Source of the DNA: Naegleria lovaniensis
Lineage: Eukaryota > Heterolobosea > Eutetramitea > Acrasida > Naegleriidae
NCBI RefSeq assembly: GCF_003324165.1
Contig: NW_025407847.1
Location: 575,202-639,201, forward strand
Direction: 5' to 3'
Length of the DNA stretch: 64,000 nt
The position numbers and the translations under genes were made by a program. Under the pieces are notes generated by a model. That model searched no databases, was not told the DNA's origin, and saw only the letters and a list, made by a program, of their open reading frames with translations. Of the stretch, positions 1-11,861 are shown one piece after another. The stretch's first letter is position 1; each line of letters begins with the position of its first letter.

Positions 1-977
1 GTTGGTCCACTGGATGGGATATGAATAGTATTGGACAAGATGGATCGATTTATTTGAGAATGAGACAACGTGATTTGTGTATGCATCGGCAGTATCAAAA
101 TGTTGGACATAATGGAGGTGAGTGTGTGAGTTAGGGAATTTTTTTTTTCCTATTTTTTTTTTCATATTTTTTTTTTAATCAACGATTCATTGGAACTGGA
201 ATAATGGAACTGTGAACTTTGTTATTGGAATGAAATTTCATGACTGGTTGAAACTTTAAAAAATTATCATGATCAATATAAATGCTGCGAACAGGTAAAA
301 TTGAGAACTTTGCTGGTTATCAATTGGATGGTCTTTCCATGACTCCTCAATCTTTACCATTTATTGGATTTTTAGCTTATATTGGAAATGACGTGTGTAA
401 AGACACTTTACAAGAAATGACCACTCCTCAACAATTTGAAGAACGTCTCATGAAGGGTTTGACTCTCCTCGATGCTCGTTCTCCACCCAACAGCAAATTG
501 TTATTGATTGGACTCGTCGATGGAAGAATTTTATGGAATGAAATGCACAACAGAATTCATCCTCTTGGAGTGACCTATGAAGGTCTGTATCACTTTTTGA
601 CATGTTCAGGAGCAAATCCATGTCAAACTTGGTTGACTCCTGATGAAGCCACTCGAAATGCCACTTCTCAACGAGCATCAGAATTATCTCAAGTCGCAAA
701 CAAAATTTCACAAACTGTCAAATTGAAAAATATTGAATTGGGTTACATGGATTTCCCACTTCCTCAAATGCTTGAATATTGCAAACAACATCAAATTCCA
801 CCTTATTTATTGATTGAACCATTCGATGGTTTTCACACAAGCATTAATTTTGCTGACAAGATTGAGGCAGAAATTATTTGGAATTGGTTGAGTGCCAACA
901 AACCACATTGGATTGTACCTGTGAATGGGTTTAATTCACAAATCCAACAAGTGTTTGGCAATCAAGGAGGTTTTTAA
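1..977 (+). CDS. AOAH: Acyloxyacyl hydrolase, C-terminal part (5' end outside window)
   Basis: A GDSL-family lipase that in animals removes the secondary acyl chains of lipopolysaccharide in endolysosomes or outside the cell. Coding is open from base 3 to 117, then an intron 118-294 (gtgagt...acag, phase 1, with long T-tracts), then exon 295-977. The visible protein has the GDSL block III motif (IGNDVC), the AOAH-typical CQTW and YMDF stretches, and the Asp-His pair of block V in EPFDGFH. It ends with QVFGNQGGF, matching the animal enzyme's tail. The block I nucleophile serine and the saposin-like small subunit must lie upstream. For a bacterivorous amoeba, digestion of Gram-negative prey lipid A is a reasonable role (inference). 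It is convergent with the next gene, 94 bases away. Confidence 0.9.
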
Positions 978-1071
978 AAGACCTTAATGCTTATTTGTAA
1001 AAGGTTGTGCAACAGGTTTTTGATTTATAATATTTTGTTTAATGATCCCCAAAATGATAACTTTGTTGACG

Positions 1072-1847
1072 TCATGTCGTCATCAATATCGCAACCGTAA
1101 TGACACATACGAACGAACAGTCATGTCGCCTCCTACGACAGGAATTGAGCAGCAGATGGTTCACGTGCACGTCCTCTTCTTCTCCTGAATACCTCACAGG
1201 AATTGGGAGACTTTCTCTTCGAATATTAATGCTTGTAACTTCCAATCGATTCTTGACATGTTCCAAAGACACAGAATCGTAGAGAGCACTCAACACACTA
1301 TTCATATTGGTCATGGCATCTTGAACAGCCAATTGCAACGATCGATCTCTTGCCTTTTCAATTTCAGTATCATTGGCCACTAAATTCATACTATGGATTT
1401 GTGTCACTCCCAATTCCACTAATTTATCCAACACTGCACCAACACTTTCCAACGACTCACACTAAATTCAATGCTATTGGATGAACGAAATCCACTGCGT
1501 TGTGTCCTTTCCGTGCTTGCATGATATTCATACACTGGATATAATGTAATGGAAGAAGTTCTCAATTTAAAGACATGTTCCATTTGTTGTAATGTTTCCA
1601 TAATTCGTGCAGAGGATGTTCCAACTTCTTGTTGAGCTTCAGAAGCAGTGGTCTTTTGTGCTTCAACAGAAATGTAGAAATCTGCTTGGGTGACTGCCAC
1701 GGAGGTTTTACCAGTTCCTTGGACTACAATGGATGAATTGAATCGCCGAGTTGAGGGATGGAAGGAAAGAAAGGAAGTGACTTGTTGAGAGAAGGTGAAA
1801 TGACAGAAAAGTAATAAGAGCAGTGCAATAGAGAATGGTAGTTTCAT
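1072..1847 (-). CDS. SIMPL (DUF541) domain secreted protein, one frame break
   Basis: The start is placed at 1847, where MKLPFSIALLLLL begins a clear signal peptide; the frame is open further upstream but that part is Thr-rich and lacks signal character. The mature part has the alternating strand pattern of SIMPL/YggE-like proteins: an early VVQGTGKTSVAVTQADFYISVEA-type strand (shortened here), then helix-strand repeats with a central VGAVLDKLVELGV segment. SIMPL proteins are periplasmic or secreted in bacteria and also occur in some eukaryotes; the biochemical role is unclear. The frame breaks near 1451; one extra T (CGTTGG read as CGTTTGG) joins both halves to about 258 residues, the family's usual size. 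The Cys/Arg-containing C-terminus is not typical, so the true end could differ. Confidence 0.72.
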
Positions 1848-2081
1848 GAATGTTGTTGTTGTTGTTGTGGGTTCAATGGTTTTGTTTTTGTGAACAAATA
1901 TCATTTTGAAAATTCCAAGTTTGACAAAAATTCAAAACCGTTTGTGGAAATGTTTGGATCAGGAAAACCTAAAATGGAAATTGTACTTGTACAGCCATTT
2001 TCACAGGGCTAGATCGAGATCTGTTTCTTCTTGTAAAAGCTGCAACCATCGACATTTCCTTCTTCTTCGAATTTTTGGCCC

Positions 2082-3713
2082 TTAAACGAAAAATATCATG
2101 TCAATATCTGACAATGATTTTTCCTCATAACAATCTGTGAGATGCTTTGTTAATTGCTTCTGGAGTGTCGTACCAGCAATCACAGCTCGTTGTTGAACGT
2201 AGCTAATATAACTCATGTGATCACTTCCTGTCACGTCTATTCGTTGTGTATTTGGAGAAATAGATCGAAAGAATTCTTTGTGCATTTCAATGGGAGAAGC
2301 ATAATTTGATTGTCTTGAAACTGTGAGCAATAAATAATCTGAATGGTTGGAGTCGGTCAATGAAATCATAAATGACTGACTACCAGCTCCAATTGATTTC
2401 ACAACATTGAATAATGTGCCGTTGTATTGATAAGGGAGTGTAATTTGAGTGAGTGATTTGTTTGATCCTCCTGAGCAAGTCGTAATAAAACCAAATTTTG
2501 AGTGTGTTAAGGAATAATAATTGATTGAAGGATTGTAACAATGTACGTATTCATAATGGCCAATATCGTATAACATTGCTTGTATATGAGCGAAAATACT
2601 TACCAGAAACAAAAACTGAACCACTTTTTGTCAAAAATATCACTCCATAATAATGACAAGCGACATCAATGGCTGGATCTGAATGTGTAATTTTCGCAAA
2701 ACCCACACTTTCCTTAATTTCTTTCTGATCTCCAGTGTCTGATATGCCTAATTCACAAGTAGAATTATATCCACATACGTAAATGCGTCCACACTGAGTG
2801 AGAGCAACAATGTTATGATCTCCACAGGCAACTTTACAAAATTTTACATGTGGATTTTCTTCACAGAATGGATGGGGACTTGTTGCAGAAAAGGATCTTT
2901 TTTCACCGTATCCACATTCTCCAAATCCATTGGATCCTGTTTTTTTACAACATTACGCGTTAAATTGGAGATGATTATTTCATGGTCAAAAATAATATTC
3001 CATGATACTTACCTCCAACAATTAATCTTCCATGATTTGTCACCAATACTAAAGTATTAGCAGCACATGCCATATAAGTGATGAATTCATCTTTTCTAAG
3101 CGCATTCTCAATACCGCTCAACCAAAATTTTGGATTCTCGTTAGAGCTCAGATTGACCAATTCAGAGCAATAGGTTGACACATCCGTGTTACGTCCGATT
3201 TGCAAGCAGACAACAGATGATCGCTTTGGAATTTCGTAGCATTCCCCATTGGGTAGCTCATGAGTGGCATATCCCTCTCTCAACTTGTTCCAAAATTTAC
3301 GTTACATCAATGGATTCATAAATTACATCCAAAGAACATTGTTTACTGAAGATACTCACATCAGGCATAACAATTCCATCAACAATCCGATCCACCAAAA
3401 TAAAACATGCATCATACGAGGCTGCAACAAAATATGCTCGCTTCAATCCAATCTCAAGTCCATTACCATTCTTTTCTAACGGATCAAACATTAAACTTGA
3501 TGAAGTGTTGTTGATCCAGTGTTTGAGTTGAGTGCAATATATTTCATGATCGGGATACGTTATTGCGTAGATATAATCTCTCCGAGCCAAGATTTTAATA
3601 AATCCAGATACACTCGGATTTTGTTGTGTTATGAATTCAATGAGTTGATGAGTAGTTTGTTCCCCTGAGGATGCGATGATTTGAGAGGAAGGAACAACTG
3701 TGTGTTTTGACAT
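2082..3713 (-). CDS. RCC1-repeat protein, four exons
   Basis: Exons on the minus strand are 3713-3360, 3283-3013, 2936-2604 and 2470-2082, giving about 448 residues. Introns are 76, 76 and 133 nt, all GT-AG, and frames match at each junction (phases 0, 1, 1). The middle exons contain RCC1/BLIP-II-type blades: GSNGFGECGYG, then VACGDHNIVALTQCGRIYVCGYN, then VACHYYGVIFL followed by a KSGSVFVSGG turn. Such propellers act as guanine-exchange factors (RCC1 itself) or as protein-interaction scaffolds; nothing here picks a partner. There is no signal peptide, so it is probably cytosolic or nuclear. The first exon is divergent and may be a degenerate blade. Introns 2 and 3 both interrupt the same Gly-Gly turn of successive repeats. 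Confidence 0.8.
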
Positions 3714-3827
3714 TTTTTAAAGTTGATCTTTCTTTAAATTGACTTTACAACAATTATCACTCGGGGGTTTTTAACTCTAGCAAAGATCTTGCCCCTTGTA
3801 TGCATATTCTTAAATTTTTGTAAAGAT

Positions 3828-4786
3828 TTACAGCTCCAGTTTAATGGCCTTGCGTTTACAAATATTTCGAATCGAATCTAATTGTTCAAGTGTCCAAACC
3901 GATGTGAATTGTTTGAGAATAATCTTGTCGAGTAGAATGGAACCTTCTGTGAGTAAATCTTTGACAGATTCACTCGAAATGACATGTCCATTTCCACTCA
4001 AATTGAGAATCTTCAAATGCTTATTATTTTTCAATTGTTGTAACACTCGAGTAAATACAGTGTGATCCATATATTTGGCACAATTTGAGAAATCCAAACA
4101 TTTAAAGTACCACCTTCAAATTGATCCATAAATTCTTCTTGTTGTTCTCGAGTTTCAAAGAATGATTGTGCATCATCAAAGTAAACACTAAATACAATTT
4201 CAGCGCTGTCATAAGCAGATTGGCATAATTTCATTATTTCAATTAGAGATGCCAAACTATCTTCAACTTCAGAATCACCATCATCACCAGAGCTATATGT
4301 GGCAGCTGGAGTATTAGGACCATTAAGTGTCGTTGCAAAGACTTGTTGAATGGGACTTGGTGAAAAGAGCCTTCTTGGACTTTCTGTGTTTGATTGAACC
4401 AGACTTTGGACTCGTTGGATCCGTAACATTGGAAAGAAGAGGATTTCTTGAACTATTGGTGTTGTGACACATGAAATTCGTCGTGGACTGGCTTCAGTTT
4501 CTTGTTGTTGTGGTGGTGAACTGCGAAGAAGGGAACTTGCAAATGAGCCTTTTCGCGGTGGTGCTCGTTTTCGAGAGAAAATCATTTCAGCCACTTCATT
4601 TCCAAAGTTTTTTTCATATTTGGAACTCTTTGGAGTTCGTGCAGAGAGAGGAATTGTATTACTGTTCTCCAAATTACCTCCATTTTGTACATGAGGAGCA
4701 AGTGAAATTCTTCCTTGTTTTTCTAAATCTGCAGTATTCTTGTCTGTTTTAGAACCGTCATTAGATAGTGGCTCTACGTTTGTCAT
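3828..4786 (-). CDS. Leucine-rich-repeat protein with disordered N-terminus, one frame break
   Basis: Residues 1-170 are Ser/Pro/Gln-rich and probably disordered. An acidic segment (SSGDDGDSEVEDS) precedes LRR-like sequence at the C-terminus, with KCLDFSNC and LKILNLSGN as consecutive ribonuclease-inhibitor-type repeats. The frame changes near 4112; adding one G to GGTGG gives FEGWYFKCLDFSN, which completes the first repeat, and a total of about 319 residues. A 66-nt intron with an atypical donor (GTGGTA) could also restore frame but would delete the first repeat, so I prefer the indel. The second half resembles the LRR tail of the protein at 7518-9890. Function is unknown; a binding scaffold is the safest statement. 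Confidence 0.6.
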
Positions 4787-5126
4787 GGCATCATATTTGT
4801 GCGCGTGTAATTGGGTTCTATAATGATTGAATGATAGTTAATAATAACAATAATGGATAAATTGACAATTTATCTACCTTGAAGCTTGCATGGAGGTGTC
4901 AAAATGGTTCCTTATAGATCATCCTTTATCAACCTTGGATAGAAGACACACAACCATTTGGTTTCCAAGAAACCAAACTCGTGTTATTTAACACCTCAAA
5001 AACTTCATTCAATCCAAAAGGCAAAACCTCAATAAAGTTCGACTGTTCAGACGAACGCAGGAAAGATTTTGTATTTCAAGCCATGCCAGAGAGACAAAAC
5101 CAGCAGAGCTCAGCTTGGAATTGCTG
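4787..5126. other. Intergenic, no gene seen
   Basis: This 340-base spacer separates the start of the LRR gene from the 3' end of the first DUF4116 gene, both on the minus strand. It should hold the LRR gene promoter and 5' UTR. I see no conserved element or supported open frame. Confidence 0.5.
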
Positions 5127-6829
5127 TTAGTGATTTCGAATTGTTCCCAAATACACTCCATAATAAAAGTATTCCATTCTTTCTTGATACAATTCCTCAT
5201 CATACTCTGAAACATATCCAGATCTTTTGATTTCTTCTCGAAGTTTCACCATAAATTCGTGATCGTCTGTAATTTCTTTGGGTGTATATTGTAGAAGTGT
5301 GTTACCAACAAACTTTGCTGCTTTCAACAAGAATGATTTGTCACAAAATAATTTCTTTGAAATATAACGAAGACAATTGAGATCTCGTTTGATGACTTCC
5401 ATCACAATTTCTTCGTCTATTTTCAATTCATCATCTGCGAATCTAATGGCGCCACACCTTTGTTTTACGGCTGTCAACACAACTTGTTTGTCTTTCTTCA
5501 TCTCATTTGAAGCGTAATACAAATAATATCCATCTTGAGTTACTGAAGTCAAGACTATTTCTCGATCATTCCTCAACTCTTCTGATGCATATCCAAGAGC
5601 ATATCCATTTTGATTCACAGCAGCCAACACCACTTGTTTGTCTCCTTTCAAATCTGAAGAGACAAATTGTAATGCCCTACCCTCTTGTTGAACAGCCATT
5701 AATGCAATTTCTTTGTCATTCTGCAAGTCGTTAGAAGCAAATGCCAACGAACGACCATGATTTCTAACTGCACTCAAAACTATATCACGATCACTTTTGA
5801 GTTCACTTGACACAAATTCAAGTAAAAGTCCAAATTCTTGAATGATCTTCATAATGATTTCTTTCGATGAATAATCAAAAGAGCATGAGGTTTCCAATTC
5901 ATCTGGAAATATTAATTTGAGAGCTTGTAACATGAAATCTTGATTTTGAAGGAAATCTTTGGAAACGTATAGAAGTGCATTCTTATTTTGTTTGATTGCT
6001 TCTAATGCAACTGTTTCATACCAATCTGAATTTTGTGAGCTGTCATATTCGATACATTGCAATGCAGTTCCATTTTGTTTGACAGCAGTGAGCACAACTT
6101 CTTTGTCATTTCCCAGTTTATGGTGCCACTTAAGAGCCATTCCATTCTGTCTCACAACTTTTAACACGAATTCCCTGTCATCTTGAAGCGCTAGTGAAGC
6201 ATATCTAAATGATACATCATTTTCCTTTGTGGCTGTCAATACCACTTCTTTATCATTGCGAAAATGTTTATCTGCAAACGGTAACTCTGAACCTTTTTGT
6301 TGAACCATTTTCAAAACAAAATCTCGATCTCGTTTTAATTGTGTGGATGCAAATTTCAATCCATATCCATACTTTTTGAAATGATTCAACACAAATTCAT
6401 GATCATTCATAAACTCAACAGGAAAGAAGTTTTAAATTTTAATTCCCGATTCAAAAGCCATTTCTTTTTTCCTTCTTGTTGCCATGAGAATTTCTTTTTC
6501 AATAACAATTCTTCATTCCAAGTGTGTTCATAATTTTCATCATCATGATGAAATAAACAAGTTGAAAAATCAACAAGGATCATCCGAACATTTTCATCAT
6601 CATTTATCCATGTTGGAGTTAATTTTTGTTTCTTGAATGACGACCCTGATGAGAGATTAGTTTGAAACTCGATGAACAGATCGTCTTTTTTCGCCATTTT
6701 TTTTGCATGCTTTGTTTTTGGAACTAAAGATGTCCCTGGTTTCACTGCAGTTGTGATAGAATCCGTTGGCTTTGTGCTGTTATTGGCTGTCTTTGAACCA
6801 TCCATTGTTGTAGTCATTGGCTTGGTCAC
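5127..6829 (-). CDS. DUF4116 repeat protein A, one frame break
   Basis: About 567 residues once one base is restored. The N-terminal 140 residues are Thr/Ser/Lys-rich, then a conserved cap (QQEGKKKWL..RELKF) leads into about 15 DUF4116 repeats of roughly 25 residues. Each runs like KEVVLTAVKQNGTALQ followed by a short loop and xLxxDxE. These helical repeats are expanded in Naegleria and some other protists; no biochemical function is known and a binding solenoid is inferred. The break lies in a short A-run at 6429-6433; adding one A gives NFFPVEFMND, exactly where the paralogue at 14169-15933 has HFFPVEFMND. That paralogue is direct evidence that the break is a lost base. There is no signal peptide or membrane segment. 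Confidence 0.85.
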
Positions 6830-7517
6830 TCAATTTTTGGCAACAAAGGTTGGCTTGGCGAATGAACCTGAGTGAAAGAGCTATTTGGCTGCTATGTAAT
6901 AGAAATAATTCCATGAATCTCTTTTAAATTTATCATCAACAGAGCCATAATTTTTTGTAGCTTGATATTTTTCGAGACCAAATTCAAAATGATTAGTTTT
7001 ATCAGATATTTCGGTCTTTGGGGATCATCATCCTTAGGTTTTTTAACCTCCAACTTTGTAACAGCTCACAAAACTGTTCAAGTTTTTTTCGTCTATAAAT
7101 CCCTTCATATGCAGTTTAAGGAATTCGATGGTGTGAAAAGGATATCCTCCAATAAGAATTTACTCGAGAAGAGACGAATTGAATTACAGGAGAAGGAACG
7201 AACTTGTAAGCTCAACAAAATCTTTCTCTCATCAAATTTATTGCTACCGGTTCGAAAATTAGTGATGAGGAAAAAAAGAAGCTTTTCATGATTCAAAACG
7301 ATTTGAATATGACCATCTTGAATAATAACCACTCTTCTTTCGATGACTTTTTTAGTACAAACACTACAAGGAGTATATGCACGAGATTTTGTCCTTACTT
7401 GAGAAATAAAAAGGATGTGTTGAAAACAATCATTTAAATAATATTAAGAACGTCATTATTGATTTATCGAAAAAATTAATTTAAGGGTCTTCGTTTATTG
7501 GAACTATCTACATAAGC
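6830..7517. other. Intergenic, no supported gene
   Basis: There are 688 bases between two minus-strand genes. A 109-codon plus-strand open frame (6962-7291) has no recognisable domain, an irregular hydrophobic/basic composition and no partner exon, so I do not call it. Several A- and T-runs are present. The upstream part should include the promoter of DUF4116 gene A. Confidence 0.45.
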
Positions 7518-9890
7518 TTAATGTTTGTTATTGTTTTTGAGATGATTTTTAAACTTGGCCTTCTCATCCTCGTTCAAGCAGTAAATATTCAAGTTGAAGG
7601 TGTGAAGAGAAAAGTTGGTCAAGAGTGAAGAGAGGATATTTCTCGTGCCATCGGCAGAGAAAGATGTGCCCATAAGTTTAAGGCTCTGCAACTTCTTATT
7701 TTTCTCAAGCAAGTTACATAATTCTGGAAGTGAGCCGTCACCGATCAACGTATTGTTTGACATGTCTACTGATGTGATACGCTCGTTCTTAGTAAGTGCT
7801 GAGAAAATGGTCTTGGCAGACGCATCATCACATCCCTTGTTAGAAATATCCAAGCTCTTCAAGTGAGATGATATCTCAATCACTTCACCAACATCAATCA
7901 GCTGCTGACGATCCAGATCTTTAAAGTCACAATACACTGCTGAAAATTCTAGATCTGTTACAGAACCATCCTCAACGCTGTCAAGTAGATCTTCAAGTTC
8001 TTGGACAAATACGTACGACTTGGTTGAAGTGACGGACGAGGCTTCGCTCAACGCAGGTGACAATCCTTCCTCAATATTTGCTGTTGCGGAAGTGTGTGGC
8101 ACAGTTGGTACTGTGTCTACTTGAATAGATGGCGGAGCACTCTTTGGGGTATTCTTGAGCTCTTGTTCGAGAGTATTGATTCGTTTCAAGAGTGTTTGCT
8201 TTTCTTGTTCAAAATCTGATTTGAGTTTTGATTCCTTGATGAAGGCATCCTTCAACATGTTTTTCGATTTTTCGTATAGTTCATTCATAGACGCAAGCTT
8301 GTTCTTTTCTTCTTCAAGATTCTCGACCTTCGATAACAACTCTTGCTTTTCTTTCTCGAAATTGGTTTTCAGATTGGACTGTGTTGTATATGCTTCCTTT
8401 AGCATGCTTTTCACTTTTTCGAGCTTTTCGTTCAATTCAGTCAACTCGATGGATTTTGCGTTGAGATTACCATTGATATTCTTGACCTCCTCTGACAGTT
8501 GTTGCTTCTCCTTTGAAAGTTTTTCTTTCGATTCGGTCAAGTGATCCAACTCTTTCTCTAAACGAACAACTTGTTGTTGACAGTGTTCGTGATCCTTCGT
8601 TTTAGATATCAATTCTATGGTGGTTGATATTACCTTCTCTTGCAACTGCTTATAAAGAGATTCTTGGTATTTGATTAGCTCTTCTTTTTCATGCAACGTG
8701 TGTCTTAATTCATTCATCGCATGTGCTAAGCTGTCCTTCTCTTTGGTCAACTCTTGAATTTGCTGTGTAGCAATGTTTGTGTGTTCCTCTAGCTCTTTGA
8801 CAGTATCATGATGTTGACAAGTTAATTTCTCGTTTTCGTTTCTCGCACAATTCAATGATTCCTTCACAATTTGGAGTTCTTGAGACAATGATTCAACTTG
8901 ATGTTCCAACTGGATTTTGGAATTTTCATGAGAGTTGTTTAACACTGTAGCGTGATCAAATTCTGATTCCTTGTTGTGCAAATTTTTCTTCAATGTTTCA
9001 ATTTCTATCTGTTGTTTCTCAATTTGTGTCAAGAATTCTTGTTGTTGTTTGTGTAAAGTCTTCTCCATATCAACAAGGGCCTGTTCGAGGAGGTTTGATC
9101 TTGTTGTGGCTTCGGAGAGCATTTCTGTCAAACTTTCAATCTCTTTCTCTTTCTTCTCTAACTGATCTTTCTGATACCTTTCACTCATGGACAGTAATTG
9201 CGGAATCAGGGTAGTTTGTTGGTGAATTTCTTTAAGAAGCGAATCATGTTCCATTTGTTTCATCTTGGACATGTTGAGTAAATGCGGTAACAAAGTTGGT
9301 CCTTGTTGTCTTGTCATGACATGTGAAGGAAAAGGTATCGAGCTACTGTTCTGTTGATATTGTGGTTCTTGTGAGGAGTTAATATGTTCTTGCGATGACA
9401 TGGATAACTGTTTTTGTACCACTTGCTTTGTTGTCAACCAAAGAAAAACATCAAATTCTTGAAGTGGTTTCAACAGCTGTTTCACATAATCCAGATCCAA
9501 CTTTAATGTCGGATCCTTATTCATTCGATGAATCATTTCATTTAAACATTCTTTACAATATTGCAAAGTACAAGCAAGCATGAAAGAATTTTCATGTTTA
9601 GTTGGTGTTGTTGTTGTTGGTACGGATGTCAATGGAGAATTTGTGTTTTCTGCTTGTGTGGAATATACAGAAAGAAAATCAATGTTCTGAGTGTGTGAGA
9701 GAAAATTAGTGATCAATGAAATGGCTTCGGTTGAATTTTCAGTATGATGTAATCTTGAAAGAATGAGACAAATAACGTGAGCGTTGAGGTTGGAACGTAC
9801 GATCATGACGATGGCTCGTTGAGTATTTTTTTTATGGTCTTTGTTCAAATTCTTGTGTTGGTATTCTTTTGACACTTGACAGCAGCTCAT
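7518..9890 (-). CDS. Long coiled-coil protein with C-terminal LRRs
   Basis: 790 residues from the ATG at 9890. Residues about 1-180 form a mostly helical head; about 200-590 are a near-continuous coiled coil rich in Glu, Lys, Gln and Leu; about 615-790 hold ribonuclease-inhibitor-type leucine-rich repeats (LKSLDISNKGCDD, ITSVDMSNNTLIGDG, LQSLKLMGTSFSADG) like those of tropomodulin-related proteins. A structural or tethering role is likely, with the LRR end as a binding site (inference). The start is uncertain: an in-frame stop lies just upstream of 9890, and an ATG-led frame of 80 codons at 9832-10074 overlaps it and could be the true N-terminus if bases are missing near an A8 run at about 9827. 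Confidence 0.75.
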   Translation of the reverse strand: MSCCQVSKEYQHKNLNKDHKKNTQRAIVMIVRSNLNAHVICLILSRLHHTENSTEAISLITNFLSHTQNIDFLSVYSTQAENTNSPLTSVPTTTTPTKHENSFMLACTLQYCKECLNEMIHRMNKDPTLKLDLDYVKQLLKPLQEFDVFLWLTTKQVVQKQLSMSSQEHINSSQEPQYQQNSSSIPFPSHVMTRQQGPTLLPHLLNMSKMKQMEHDSLLKEIHQQTTLIPQLLSMSERYQKDQLEKKEKEIESLTEMLSEATTRSNLLEQALVDMEKTLHKQQQEFLTQIEKQQIEIETLKKNLHNKESEFDHATVLNNSHENSKIQLEHQVESLSQELQIVKESLNCARNENEKLTCQHHDTVKELEEHTNIATQQIQELTKEKDSLAHAMNELRHTLHEKEELIKYQESLYKQLQEKVISTTIELISKTKDHEHCQQQVVRLEKELDHLTESKEKLSKEKQQLSEEVKNINGNLNAKSIELTELNEKLEKVKSMLKEAYTTQSNLKTNFEKEKQELLSKVENLEEEKNKLASMNELYEKSKNMLKDAFIKESKLKSDFEQEKQTLLKRINTLEQELKNTPKSAPPSIQVDTVPTVPHTSATANIEEGLSPALSEASSVTSTKSYVFVQELEDLLDSVEDGSVTDLEFSAVYCDFKDLDRQQLIDVGEVIEISSHLKSLDISNKGCDDASAKTIFSALTKNERITSVDMSNNTLIGDGSLPELCNLLEKNKKLQSLKLMGTSFSADGTRNILSSLLTNFSLHTFNLNIYCLNEDEKAKFKNHLKNNNKH

Positions 9891-10189
9891 TGTTGAATTT
9901 CACAGCTTTGAAAAATGAATTAGGGTGACTGTTGTTTGGACGTGTGTTTGTTGCAACACAAGTGAAAATTCCAAACAAATCTTCTCGGTTTGAGATACTT
10001 TGAAGTCCTTGTATTCTTTTGGCGAGTTGCATGCATTTTGAAACACAGTTTGTTAATATTGATTGGTGGTTCACGCTCCACCAACCATGGCCACACCAAT
10101 CAAAACTGCCCTCCAGTTCGGAGTTATCTTTTCATTCTCCACAAATTCTTGGAAGAAAACCTCAACTGAGCTTTCATCATCTTTAAAAA
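9891..10189. other. Divergent promoter region with a possible N-terminal extension
   Basis: This spacer lies between the divergent coiled-coil/LRR gene (minus) and the TMEM151-like gene (plus). It should carry both promoters. On the minus strand an 80-codon open frame (9832-10074) begins MNHQSILTNCVSKC and stops just short of the A8 run. It may be the real start of the coiled-coil gene, or chance. No TATA-like element stands out. Confidence 0.35.
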
Positions 10190-11861
10190 ATGCTTGGAGG
10201 TGGTTTCTCTCTGTTGGTGAATGGCCAGCCGGTCAAGTTACGAGGTGCGTTCGGAGGTAACCACAATGGCAATCAACCCTATGCTGGAAGGAGACCCTCG
10301 TTCCGTGCCATGTGCAATCCTTACGGAAATGTTTATTTCATCATGGTGTTGAGTATTATTATTTGGATCCTTGTTCTTTCTCAAATCATTTGTGAGTTCT
10401 TTGTTTATCCCGATGGAGATGTGTTTGTAAAAATCATGCCTAGAGCGTTTATATATCCCATCTTGTTGGTCTGTTTGATTTTCTACATTCCGAGCATATT
10501 TATGAGTCCCACTTATAGTTACTTGACCAATTTTAATGTGAATCAAAAGATTCATGAAATTGTACAGAAAACCATTAGAGATAAGCCTATTATTGAATTG
10601 CATGTTTCCTGTTATCACTATGAAACGAGGTATGTTTTTTTTATTAGGATTATTACATGTGCATGATCATGTGTATGATGTATGAAAATTATTGCATGAA
10701 AATTATTATTTCTGTGAATCTCATTGGACTCTTAACTCTAGAACTCATACCACGACAGATGCTCATGGAAAACTAAAAACTGAAACACGATCTGTGAGAG
10801 TAACCACCCATACAGATTCCAAACAAATGCCATTCGAGTTTCATAGAGATTTTTCACCTCCATTTGCGTAAGTTGTTGTTATTCCCATACTCGAGTAGCA
10901 TTGTATATTTGACACTTTCATGACTTTTTTCAATAACTTTTGGTAATAAATTACCACCAGTGTTAAGGAAACATCAAAATCATTTATTAAATTAGACATG
11001 GATCAAAGGGTGTTTGTTACTGATGAAGAAACCAAGAAAATTCTCGATGAAGAACGTGTTGCCATCTATGTTGCAAACAGAAATCGTGACACACACATGG
11101 ACTATGCAGAATTTTGGGGAACTGGTAGGTTGTTAATGTCACAATTTTCTACAAAATTGAGTAATAATATTATTGAACTATGGTACACTTGTTGCAACGC
11201 TTTACGGAATGACAGAGGATTTTGAAAGCTCCCTTCTCACACCCAATCCAAAATCGAAAATTCCAAAAATTGCCACTCCCTTCTGGTATCAATTTTTCTG
11301 TCTCTTTTTCCTCGGATGGGCCTATACGTTGTGGTTCAATAATATTTGTGACACTCAAGAATATACATTCATTAAGGAATTGTCCTATTATCCCTTCAGT
11401 GATGGTCAAGTGGACAATAATGTTGATCCTAACATGTACATGGGAGGTGCTTACGGATTCCAATCGTTCGGAGGCCCCAACACATTTTGTCGAACGTTTA
11501 ACACGAGCGATCAGTTGAAAGATTTCCCAACGAATATGTTTACTTCGCCTCAACCAATGCCATCCTTTCAACCCAACAACCTCAACAACCTCAACAACAA
11601 CCTTCATTTGGTCAACCTTCTACCTCCATGATGACCTCACCTTATTATCAAGCATCGTCGTCGCAACCTTACCATAATAATAATTATTACATCACCAATA
11701 ACGCCAACACTGCCAATCAAAATCCATTCCTCCCATCCAATCAAAGAACAAGCTTAAATTTACCTCCACATATTGGCGATGTTTCCTTTCATCATGGCTC
11801 TGATACTGAACCACTCGTTCCAAATTACAATTCGAGAGGGTACGTGCCACCTCAACTCTGA
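10190..11861 (+). CDS. TMEM151-family membrane protein, four exons, one frame break
   Basis: Exons are 10190-10629, 10742-10867, 10961-11124 and 11162-11861, about 476 residues. Two membrane helices lie near residues 45-70 and 80-105 (YFIMVLSIIIWILVLSQII; a second ending at IPSIFM). They are followed by the family hallmark CYHYETR, a V-x-THT segment, a conserved RDFS, and after a soluble stretch a third helix starting at TPFWYQFFCLFFLGW. The order matches animal TMEM151A/B, whose function is poorly known. The C-terminal tail is Gln/Asn/Pro-rich. Frame breaks near 11572 in a C-run; one C restores a continuous PQQPQQPQQQPSFGQ. The third intron would be only 37 nt (gtaggt...gag), the weakest junction in the model. 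Confidence 0.75.

Noticed and set aside
4047-4114. Alternative 66-nt intron at the LRR frame break
   Set aside because: Donor GTGGTA is atypical and splicing would remove a well-formed leucine-rich repeat; a lost G explains it better.
6962-7291. 109-codon plus-strand open frame
   Set aside because: No domain, start context or homologous pattern; composition of intergenic DNA.
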